A stretch of DNA of 64,000 nt, taken from the NCBI RefSeq assembly GCF_014649695.1, contig NZ_BMTN01000002.1, forward strand, positions 770,559 through 834,558, given 5' to 3'. The stretch's first letter is position 1, and every line of letters begins with the position of its first letter. Both the position numbers and the translations under genes were made by a program. The notes under the pieces are model-generated. The model ran no database searches. It saw only the letters and a list, made by a program, of their open reading frames with translations, and was not told where the DNA came from. The stretch comes from Streptomyces kurssanovii. GTDB taxonomy: Bacteria; Actinomycetota; Actinomycetes; Streptomycetales; Streptomycetaceae. Positions 33,317 through 40,759 of the stretch are shown here, piece by piece.

Positions 33317-35080
33317 ATGGCCTCGGTCCCTTCCCTCGCTTCGAATGTGCAGCAGCGCCTCGCGGACGCCCTCACGGCAGCCCTGCCGGAGGCCGGTGCC
33401 GCCGACCCCCTGCTGCGACGAAGCGACCGGGCCGACTTCCAGGCCAACGGCATCCTGGCGCTGGCCAAGAAGCTGGGGGGCAATCCCCGTGAGCTGGCGG
33501 CCAAGGTCGTGGACGCCATCGGCCCGAACGACGTCCTGGGGGACATCGAGGTCTCCGGCCCCGGCTTCCTGAACATCACGATCACCGACAAGGCGATCAC
33601 GCGGACGCTGGCCGCGCGTGCGGCCGACGACCGCCTCGGCGTGCCCTTCGCCGCGGAGCCCGGCACCACGGTGATCGACTACGCGCAGCCGAACGTGGCC
33701 AAGGAGATGCACGTGGGCCATCTGCGGTCCGCCGTGATCGGCGACGCGATGGTGCAGATCCTGGAGTTCACCGGCGAGAAGGTGGTCCGTCGCCACCACA
33801 TCGGCGACTGGGGCACCCAGTTCGGCATGCTCATCCAGTACCTGATCGAGCACCCGCACGAGCTGGACCACAGGGACGGCGTCTCCGGCGAGGAGGCGAT
33901 GTCCAACCTGAACCGCCTCTACAAGGCGTCCCGCACCCTGTTCGACTCCGATGAGGAGTTCAAGGACCGGGCCAGGCGCCGGGTGGTGGACCTCCAGGCC
34001 GGCGACGAGGAGACCCTCGCGCTGTGGCAGAAGTTCGTCGACGAGTCGAAGATCTACTTCTACTCGGTCTTCGAGAAGCTCGACATGGAGATCCGTGACC
34101 CCGACATCGTCGGTGAGTCCGGGTACAACGACATGCTCGACGAGACCTGCCGCATCCTCGAGGAGTCCGGCGTCGCCGTGCGCTCCGAGGGCGCGCTGTG
34201 CGTGTTCTTCGACGACGTGAAGGGCCCCGACGGCAATCCGGTGCCGCTGATCGTGAAGAAGTCCAACGGCGGCTACGGCTATGCCGCGACGGACCTCTCC
34301 GCGATCCGCGACCGTGTGCAGAACCTCGGCGCGGACACCCTCGTGTACGTCGTGGACGCCCGTCAGTCCCTGCACTTCAAGATGGTCTTCGAGACCGCCC
34401 GCCGGGCCGGCTGGCTGAACGACGAGGTCAAGGCGGTCCAGCTGGCCTTCGGCACCGTGCTGGGCAAGGACGGCAAGCCGTTCAAGACCCGTGAGGGCGA
34501 GACGGTGCGTCTGGTGGACCTGCTGGACGAGGCGATCGACCGTGCGACGGCGGTGGTGCGCGAGAAGGCCGAGAAGGTGGGCCTGAGCGAGCAGGAGATC
34601 GTCGAGAACGGCCGGTATGTGGGCGTCGGCGCGGTGAAGTACGCCGACCTGTCGACATCCGCGGTGCGCGACTACAAGTTCGACCTGGACCAGATGGTGT
34701 CGCTGAACGGCGACACGTCCGTGTACCTGCAGTACGCGTACGCCCGTATCCAGTCGATCAAGCGCAAGGCGGGCGACCGGAGTCCGGTCGCGCACCCGGA
34801 GCTCGCGCTCGCCCCGGCGGAGCGTGCGCTCGGTCTGCACCTGGACCAGTTCGGTGAGGTGCTGGCCGAGGTGGCGTCCTCGTACGAGCCGCACAAGCTG
34901 GCCGCGTACCTGTACCAGCTGGCCTCGCACCTGACGACGTTCTACGACCAGTGCCACGTGCTGAGCGCGGACAACCCGCCGGAGGTCGTGGAGAACCGCC
35001 TCTTCCTCGTCGACCTCACCGGGCGCACGCTGCACCAGGGCATGGCGCTGCTGGGAATCCGGACGCCCGAGCGCCTCTGA
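33317..35080 (+). CDS. argS: Arginine--tRNA ligase
   Basis: A 587-residue class I enzyme. The N-terminal Arg-tRNA-synthetase domain (residues 1-110, [18 protein letters not shown]) precedes the HVGH signature (132-135 in [15 protein letters not shown]); the KMSKS-equivalent is degenerate in [19 protein letters not shown], as in many ArgRS. The C-terminal DALR anticodon domain reads [13 protein letters not shown]...[15 protein letters not shown] 33317 was chosen; upstream in-frame codons lack a ribosome site. Divergent from lysS across a 190-bp region. Confidence 0.95.
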   Translation: MASVPSLASNVQQRLADALTAALPEAGAADPLLRRSDRADFQANGILALAKKLGGNPRELAAKVVDAIGPNDVLGDIEVSGPGFLNITITDKAITRTLAARAADDRLGVPFAAEPGTTVIDYAQPNVAKEMHVGHLRSAVIGDAMVQILEFTGEKVVRRHHIGDWGTQFGMLIQYLIEHPHELDHRDGVSGEEAMSNLNRLYKASRTLFDSDEEFKDRARRRVVDLQAGDEETLALWQKFVDESKIYFYSVFEKLDMEIRDPDIVGESGYNDMLDETCRILEESGVAVRSEGALCVFFDDVKGPDGNPVPLIVKKSNGGYGYAATDLSAIRDRVQNLGADTLVYVVDARQSLHFKMVFETARRAGWLNDEVKAVQLAFGTVLGKDGKPFKTREGETVRLVDLLDEAIDRATAVVREKAEKVGLSEQEIVENGRYVGVGAVKYADLSTSAVRDYKFDLDQMVSLNGDTSVYLQYAYARIQSIKRKAGDRSPVAHPELALAPAERALGLHLDQFGEVLAEVASSYEPHKLAAYLYQLASHLTTFYDQCHVLSADNPPEVVENRLFLVDLTGRTLHQGMALLGIRTPERL

Positions 35081-35109
35081 TCACACGGTTCCGCCACTGG
35101 CCGGACGAG

Positions 35110-36534
35110 TCAGCGAGCCACCCACTCGCCCTTGTCCGGCCAGTAGTCGTACATGGGCCGGCCTTCCGCGGCACTGGTACGGAACGGCCTGCCGCCGTCG
35201 TCGACGCGGACGGTCCCGCTCCGGTCGCCGCTGCTCCAGGCGACCTCCAGGTACCAGCTGACGTCGTGCCCCTCGGTGTGCACGTCGAAGTTGAGAACCT
35301 GCGGATCGTTTGACGCCACCTTGTACGGGAAGTCCTTGGCGGGCACGGTCAGGTCGCCGTCCGTTCCCGCGACGGGCTTCACGACGGGGCGGCCCGCGTC
35401 GAGGTCGATGTCGAAGGTCTGCGGAGTGACGCCGCTGCCGCACCCCTCTCCCATCGAGTACACGTTCCACGCCAGTGCCGCGCCCCGCGCCACGGTCCGT
35501 ACGTGCACGGCGTTGATGACGACCGAGTCCTCGGTCCTGCCGGTGGCGGTCAGCTGGAGATGCATACGGCCGGCGTCGACGCCACCGAGCACCTGGGCCC
35601 AGCGCCGGCGGTCCTGCGGGGCGGGCGGCGGGGGGACTCCGTCCGACTTCCCTTCGAACAGGTAGTACTGCCCGCACGGCGAGGCCCAGTTGTACGAACT
35701 GACCCCCACGCGCAGCGGCACACCGCCGGTCCCTGCCGGCGCCTCGCCGTCCCGGGACGCCTCCGCGGACGGGGTCGCCCGGGCTGGGGAGGCGCTCGCG
35801 TCCGGGCCGCCGCTCGGGGAGGCACTCGTCGGGGGCGAGGCGGAGCCGGTGACGGGGGCGGTACGGGACGCGGCGGCCCGGGTCGGTCCGACGGATCCGG
35901 CAGGCCCCTCGGCCCTGGTGCCGGTATCGCCGGAGTCACCGGCGTTGAGCGCGACGACTCCCACGGGGACGGCGACGGCGACGACGGCGGCTGCGGCAAG
36001 GGCCACGAGGAGGGCCTTGCGCCGGGCGCCCCCGACGGTGCCGGGCCGCGGGCCGCCCTCGCCGGTCTCGCCGGTGTTCAGTGGCGGAGCGGGCTCGTCC
36101 GCGGCAGCGGCGGAGGCTGCCCGGGACCCGGCCGCCTCGGCCGCGACGCCGGCCCTCGCATCCCCGCCCGTGACGTCGGCCCCGACACCCGCTTCCTCAT
36201 CGGCCGCGACCGACGTGACCGGCACAACGGGCGTGACCGGCGCGGCGGCCGAGGTCGCCGTCTCCGCTCCGGCGCGTCCGCGCCGACGTGACTCGTCCGC
36301 GAGGATCCACCGCCTGTGCAGATCGACCAACTCCTCGCGCTGCGCACCGCACAGCCGCGCGAGCCGGTCGACGGAGGCGAAATCGGCCGGAACAGCGTCG
36401 CCGTTGCAGTAGCGGTGCAGCGTCGATGTGCTGACGTGCAGCTTGCCGGCCAGCACTCCGTAGCTGAGTCCCGAGCGGTCCTTCAACTGCCGCAGCGCAG
36501 CCGCGAGCTGCTCGGCCTCCGGCGTTGTCGCCAC
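35110..36534 (-). CDS. Membrane-anchored XRE-type regulator
   Basis: A 474-residue protein. N-terminal helix-turn-helix (about residues 5-75: LKDRSGLSYGVLAGKLHVSTSTLHRYCNG), an Ala/Val/Glu-rich linker, one membrane helix (about 174-196), an extracytoplasmic Ser/Thr/Ala/Pro region, and a C-terminal beta-rich domain with Cys residues (SSYNWASPCGQYYLF, YSMGEGCGSGVTPQTF). The plan resembles Streptomyces regulators with an XRE domain inside and a sensor outside. GTG 36534 has GGGGGAG seven bases upstream. Convergent with argS. Confidence 0.82.
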   Translation of the reverse strand: MATTPEAEQLAAALRQLKDRSGLSYGVLAGKLHVSTSTLHRYCNGDAVPADFASVDRLARLCGAQREELVDLHRRWILADESRRRGRAGAETATSAAAPVTPVVPVTSVAADEEAGVGADVTGGDARAGVAAEAAGSRAASAAAADEPAPPLNTGETGEGGPRPGTVGGARRKALLVALAAAAVVAVAVPVGVVALNAGDSGDTGTRAEGPAGSVGPTRAAASRTAPVTGSASPPTSASPSGGPDASASPARATPSAEASRDGEAPAGTGGVPLRVGVSSYNWASPCGQYYLFEGKSDGVPPPPAPQDRRRWAQVLGGVDAGRMHLQLTATGRTEDSVVINAVHVRTVARGAALAWNVYSMGEGCGSGVTPQTFDIDLDAGRPVVKPVAGTDGDLTVPAKDFPYKVASNDPQVLNFDVHTEGHDVSWYLEVAWSSGDRSGTVRVDDGGRPFRTSAAEGRPMYDYWPDKGEWVAR

Positions 36535-36739
36535 TGCTGTTCTCCCCCACGTCATGCCGGTGCCACGTCCCGGAACGTCGTTCCAGGCAAGGGTTTTCCG
36601 CCCAGGTCAGAGTACGCGCAGGCGTTCCGGCATCCCCAATGGTCCGGCGGGCGTTGCGGCCGGAATCCGCCCCTCGCCAACCTGTGAACACGCCGCAAGG
36701 CACCGACAGAGAACGACCTTTCGAACGGGGAGAACCACC

Positions 36740-37480
36740 ATGCGCACCAAGCTGATCCGCACCACGGCCGTCTTCGCCACCGCCCTGATCGCCGCCCTCT
36801 CGCTCACCGCCTGCCAGAGCGACGACGGCGCCCGGGACGAAGGCGCGGCCCCCACCGCGAGTGCTCCCGCCACGCGGAAGCCGACGACCGACCCGACCGC
36901 GGCCCCCACCTCGGACCCCGTGAAGCCCGCGAGCCCGTCGGCCGACAAGCCGGCCGACAGCGGCAACGGCAACGGCAACGGCAAGGGCAGCAGCGGAGGC
37001 GGCACCGGCGGTTCCGCTGCCGGCACCGGCGGCGGAACCGAAGACGCGGGTCCGGTCATGACCGCCTGCGGCGCGGACGTGAAGGTCACCTACAGCACGG
37101 TGCGCCGACCCATCAACCACGCGCTGCTCACCATGACCAACACCGGCTCCGAGCCGTGCAACGCGTATCACGCGCCGCTGCTCCGCTTCGACGACGCGCA
37201 GGCCGCCACGGCCGTCAACCAGGACAGCACGCCGCAGGCCGTCGTCACCATCGCGCCCGGCGAGTCCGCCTACGCCTCGATCATGCTGGCGGCCGCGGAC
37301 GGCAGCGGGACCGACGGTCGCACGGCCACAAGGCTCGCCGTGCACTTCGCCCCGCGCAGCGGCTCCGGCTCGACCGACGCCGCCCCGGCCGTGATCAGCC
37401 TGCCGGCCGACACGTACACCGACACCACCACGACGGTCAGCTACTGGCAGGGCTCGATGGACGACGCCCTCATGTACTGA
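36740..37480 (+). CDS. DUF4232-domain lipoprotein
   Basis: A 246-residue exported lipoprotein: lipobox SLTAC (Cys25), a Thr/Pro/Ser/Gly/Asn linker, then the DUF4232 domain starting VMTACGADVKVTYSTV, with HALLTMTNTGSEPCNAYHAPLLRF and VVTIAPGESAYASIML. Common in Streptomyces; function unknown. GGGGAG lies about eight bases before ATG 36740. Divergent from the XRE-type gene, with a strong terminator after it. Confidence 0.87.
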   Translation: MRTKLIRTTAVFATALIAALSLTACQSDDGARDEGAAPTASAPATRKPTTDPTAAPTSDPVKPASPSADKPADSGNGNGNGKGSSGGGTGGSAAGTGGGTEDAGPVMTACGADVKVTYSTVRRPINHALLTMTNTGSEPCNAYHAPLLRFDDAQAATAVNQDSTPQAVVTIAPGESAYASIMLAAADGSGTDGRTATRLAVHFAPRSGSGSTDAAPAVISLPADTYTDTTTTVSYWQGSMDDALMY

Positions 37481-37490
37481 TTCCTGTGCG

Positions 37491-37531
37491 GGTGATCGGG
37501 GGCCCCGGGACGGCCGGGGCCCCCGATCACC
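37491..37531. terminator. Strong bidirectional terminator
   Basis: A perfect 18-bp stem (37491-37508 with 37514-37531) and 5-base loop GACGG, between the convergent DUF4232 and DUF1876 genes. It is one of the longest perfect hairpins in the window. Confidence 0.85.
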
Positions 37532-37540
37532 GGCTCCCGC

Positions 37541-37813
37541 TCACCGCAGGAGCTGGTGGGACTGCCTTCCTGATGCCTGGTCGATCTCCGTGTGCGCCTT
37601 CTGGAGGAGCTGGGAAGCGAGGTCCATCAGCGCACGGGCGCCGGCGATCTCCTCGCCGACGAGCAGTTGCGGCTGGTCGGAGTGGTGCCTATTCGCGTTT
37701 CCGTGTCCGCGGTACTCCGTCCCGTCCCCGAGCCTCACCATGGCGGCCGCCCTGGTCCGGTCGCCGTCCTCCTTGAACTCCATCTCGATGTGCCATCCGA
37801 CGAGTGTCTGCAT
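37541..37813 (-). CDS. DUF1876-domain protein
   Basis: A 90-residue soluble protein of the actinobacterial dsRBD-like DUF1876 family (VGWHIEMEFKEDGDRTRAAAMVRLGDGTEYRGHGNANRHHSDQPQLLVGEEIAGARALMDLASQLL). Typical length and near-complete match to the family pattern as remembered. Function unknown; the fold suggests a link to stress or nucleic acids. AGGTG precedes ATG 37813. Confidence 0.87.
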   Translation of the reverse strand: MQTLVGWHIEMEFKEDGDRTRAAAMVRLGDGTEYRGHGNANRHHSDQPQLLVGEEIAGARALMDLASQLLQKAHTEIDQASGRQSHQLLR

Positions 37814-38018
37814 GACGGTTCACCTCCAGCGGTACCCCTTCAAGGGTGCGCCGCACCGTCCCTGAACGCGAGTGCGCGACCCTGAAACACCGGCTGGCGC
37901 ACGGCCGGCGGTCCCCGGCGGTGGGACCGGCCCCCATCCCGGGGTGCACCTGACGACACCCGCGGTACGGGGGTACGTCGGCTGCCCGCGGACGCGCCTT
38001 TTCCATAGCTTCATGGGC

Positions 38019-39509
38019 ATGTCCAAAACCATCTTGATGATCACCGCCGCCGCCCTCGCGGCCGGCTCCCTGACCGGGACCGGCGCAGACGGCGGCCCGC
38101 CGACCGGCCCCTCCCCCGTCGTGCGCACGGCGGACGGCGCGGTACGCGGCACCCTCACCGGGACCGCCCGTGTCTTCCAGGGCATCCCGTACGCCGCCCC
38201 GCCCGCGCGCTGGGAGCCGCCCCGGCCCGTGCGCGCCTGGCGAGGCGTACGGGACGCGACCGAGCCGGGAGCCGCGTGCGCGCAGTCCGGCGCCATCCCG
38301 GTCAAGGGCCCGCGGAGCGACACCGAGGACTGCCTCTTCGTCAACATCACGACTCCGCGCGCCGCCGCGCCGTCGCCCCGTCCGGTCATGGTCTGGCTGC
38401 ACGGCGGGGACCACGAGGACGGTGAGGGGGCGATGTACGGGGCGGAGCGTCTCGCGGCGGGCGGCGACGTCGTGGTCATGACGGTCAACTACCGGCTCGG
38501 CGCCCTCGGCTACCTGGGCGACGGCAACTTCGGTCTCCAGGACCAGCAGGCGGCCCTGCGCTGGGTCCGGGCGAACGCGGCGGCCTTCGGCGGCGATCCG
38601 CGCAATGTGACGCTGTTCGGCGAGTCGGGCGGCGCCCGCAGCGTCTGCGCGAACCTGGTCTCGCCCGCGTCGACGGGCCTGTTCCACCGGGCGGTCCTGC
38701 AGAGCGGCCCGTGCCTGGACGACGACGAGACCCTGACCCGCGCCGAGGCCCTGCGTCACGCGCGGCACCTGGAGGGGAAGTTCGAGAAGCCCCTGCGCAC
38801 GGTGCCCGCGGCGGAGCTGGTGGCGGCCGACGACGAGGGGACGCGCTACGGCCCCGTCTACGGCACCCCGTTGCTGCCCCGCACCCCGCGCGAGGCGTTC
38901 GCGTCCGGACGCTTCAGCCGCGTGCCCGTACTGCACGGCATCAACCGCGACGAGGAGACGTTCCGCGTCTACGGCCTGGAGCTGTCCCGGCAGAGGCTCC
39001 TCGACGAGCACGACTTCCGTGCGTACGTGACCGGCACTTACGGCGCGGAGGTCGCGGAGAAGGCGCTCGCGCGGTATCCGGCGAGCGCGTACGGCGGCTC
39101 GTACGGGCGGGCGCTCGCGGCGGCCATGACGGACGCCGTCTGGGGGCGCTCGGCGATCGCCACCCATGACGCCCTGGGGGCGCGAACGCCGACGTTCGCC
39201 TACGAGTTCTCCGAGCAGGACAACCCGTGGTTCAAGGACTTCCCGCCGGCGAGCTTCCCGGTCGGCGCCCCGCACCTCGCCGAGCTGCCGTATCTGTTCG
39301 ACCTCGACTGGGCCGAGCCGCTCACCGGGGAGCAGCGGCGGCTGGCCGCGGCGCTGACCGGAATCTGGTCGGACTTCGCGCGCACCGGCCGTGCCCCGTG
39401 GCAGCCGTACACGCCGGACGCGCCGCACACCGCGGCCATCTCGTCCGAGGGCGTCCGCCCCACGGACCTGGCGAAGGAGCACAACCACTCCTTCTGGAAG
39501 GACGTCTGA
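38019..39509 (+). CDS. Exported type-B carboxylesterase
   Basis: A 496-residue secreted esterase/lipase of the cholinesterase-like family. Signal peptide core ILMITAAALAAGSL, then VFQGIPYAAPP, the oxyanion region VWLHGGDHEDGEG, the nucleophile elbow FGESGGA (family consensus GESAG), the acid residue near INRDEETF and the catalytic His in VGAPHLAELPYLF. The Ala-to-Gly change after the Ser is mild. ATG 38019 or ATG 38013 fits the signal peptide. Substrate unknown. Confidence 0.9.
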   Translation: MSKTILMITAAALAAGSLTGTGADGGPPTGPSPVVRTADGAVRGTLTGTARVFQGIPYAAPPARWEPPRPVRAWRGVRDATEPGAACAQSGAIPVKGPRSDTEDCLFVNITTPRAAAPSPRPVMVWLHGGDHEDGEGAMYGAERLAAGGDVVVMTVNYRLGALGYLGDGNFGLQDQQAALRWVRANAAAFGGDPRNVTLFGESGGARSVCANLVSPASTGLFHRAVLQSGPCLDDDETLTRAEALRHARHLEGKFEKPLRTVPAAELVAADDEGTRYGPVYGTPLLPRTPREAFASGRFSRVPVLHGINRDEETFRVYGLELSRQRLLDEHDFRAYVTGTYGAEVAEKALARYPASAYGGSYGRALAAAMTDAVWGRSAIATHDALGARTPTFAYEFSEQDNPWFKDFPPASFPVGAPHLAELPYLFDLDWAEPLTGEQRRLAAALTGIWSDFARTGRAPWQPYTPDAPHTAAISSEGVRPTDLAKEHNHSFWKDV

Positions 39510-39542
39510 GGCTGCCGGCCCCGGGACTTACCCGGAAGTCAC

Positions 39543-39558
39543 ATTGGTCTATACCTTG
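39543..39558. promoter_or_regulatory. DasR-type (dre) operator upstream of chitinase gene
   Basis: ATTGGTCTATACCTTG contains TGGTCTATACCT, close to the known Streptomyces chitinase operator TGGTCTAGACCA/T bound by the N-acetylglucosamine-responsive GntR regulator DasR. It lies about 110 bp before the chitinase GTG and 34 bp after the esterase stop. Confidence 0.75.
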
Positions 39559-39668
39559 ACTCGATCACGTCAATCGCGCTTGAGTGTGCGCACAGCCCCC
39601 CACCGCGGCCTGACCCGGACAGCAACTGCCTTTCCGGATAAGGCCGTTGCGCTCAAAGGAGTGATCGA

Positions 39669-40556
39669 GTGCTGAGAACCCGCCTCATGGCACTGCTGAC
39701 CGCCGTCCTCATGGCCACCGGCCTCGCCGTCGCCCTGACACCCTCCGCGTCCGCCGCCGGCCCGTGCGACACCGCCACGGACTGGCGCCAGGGCGCCTGG
39801 TACACGGCTGGCAACGTTGTCAGGTACAACGGCTCCTACTACATAGCCGAGCACGACAATCCGGGCTACAGCCCGACGATCAGCACCTGGTACTGGGACC
39901 CGTACACCTGCAGCGGCGGCGGAACCCCGTCCCCGTCCGGCTTCGTGGTCAGCGAGTCGCAGTTCAACCAGATGTTCCCGAACCGGAACCCCTTCTACAC
40001 GTACAGCGGTCTCACCGCGGCCCTGAGCGCCTACCCGGCCTTCGCCAACACCGGCAGCGACACGGTGAAGAAGCAGGAGGCGGCGGCGTTCCTCGCCAAC
40101 GTCAGCCACGAGACCGGCGGCCTGGTCCACATCGTCGAGCAGAACACCGCCAACTACCCGCACTACTGCGACTGGAGCCAGCCGTACGGCTGCCCGGCCG
40201 GACAAGCCGCCTACTACGGCCGTGGCCCGATCCAGCTCAGCTGGAACTTCAACTACAAGGCCGCGGGCGACGCGCTCGGCATCGACCTGCTGAACAACCC
40301 CTGGCGGGTGGAGCGCGAGGCGGCCGTGGCCTGGAAGACCGGCCTCTGGTACTGGAACACCCAGAACGGCCCGGGCACGATGACCGGCCACAACGCCATG
40401 GTCAACCAGGCGGGCTTCGGTCACACCATCCGCTCGATCAACGGCTCCCTGGAGTGCGACGGCAAGAACCCGGCGCAGGTCCAGAGCCGGGTGACCAAGT
40501 ACCAGCAGTTCACGCAGATCCTCGGCGTGCCGGCCGGCTCGAACCTCTACTGCTGA
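39669..40556 (+). CDS. Secreted family 19 chitinase with chitin-binding module
   Basis: A 295-residue endochitinase. Signal peptide (about residues 1-29), a CBM5/12-type chitin-binding module (33-81, WRQGAWYTAGNVVRYNGSYY...WYWDPYTC), a short linker and a GH19 catalytic domain. The two catalytic Glu residues are Glu148 (VSHETGG) and Glu157 (HIVEQN); YYGRGPIQLSWNFNY and the final Cys motif are typical of Streptomyces ChiF/ChiG-like enzymes. GTG 39669 lies seven bases after AAAGGAG. The dre site upstream predicts repression by DasR and induction by chitin. Confidence 0.94.
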   Translation: MLRTRLMALLTAVLMATGLAVALTPSASAAGPCDTATDWRQGAWYTAGNVVRYNGSYYIAEHDNPGYSPTISTWYWDPYTCSGGGTPSPSGFVVSESQFNQMFPNRNPFYTYSGLTAALSAYPAFANTGSDTVKKQEAAAFLANVSHETGGLVHIVEQNTANYPHYCDWSQPYGCPAGQAAYYGRGPIQLSWNFNYKAAGDALGIDLLNNPWRVEREAAVAWKTGLWYWNTQNGPGTMTGHNAMVNQAGFGHTIRSINGSLECDGKNPAQVQSRVTKYQQFTQILGVPAGSNLYC

Positions 40557-40759
40557 GCCGCCGGACCTCATGAACGGGCCGCGGACCGGGGAGACGACGT
40601 CCCCCGGCCGCGGCCGCACCATGTCATGGGACGTCGACCGCACAGATCCGGCCGAAACGTTCCGCGCAGGCAGCCCCCACGAACTTCTCCCCGTCCTCCG
40701 AGGTCGAGAGGCACCCGGGACAACCGGGCGCCCGGCCCACGGGGTTGAGGAGGGGAACG

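Noticed and set aside
33299-35035. 578-residue minus-strand frame opposite argS
   Set aside because: Mirror of a high-GC coding strand; ArgRS motifs are on the plus strand.
37689-39488. 599-residue minus-strand frame opposite the carboxylesterase
   Set aside because: No recognisable domain; the esterase motifs and signal peptide are on the plus strand.
40624-40750. Minus-strand frame ending in a Cys pair (PGCPGCLSTSEDG) upstream of the secreted hydrolase
   Set aside because: Looks zinc-ribbon-like by chance, but lacks a ribosome site and any known family; too weak to report as a gene.
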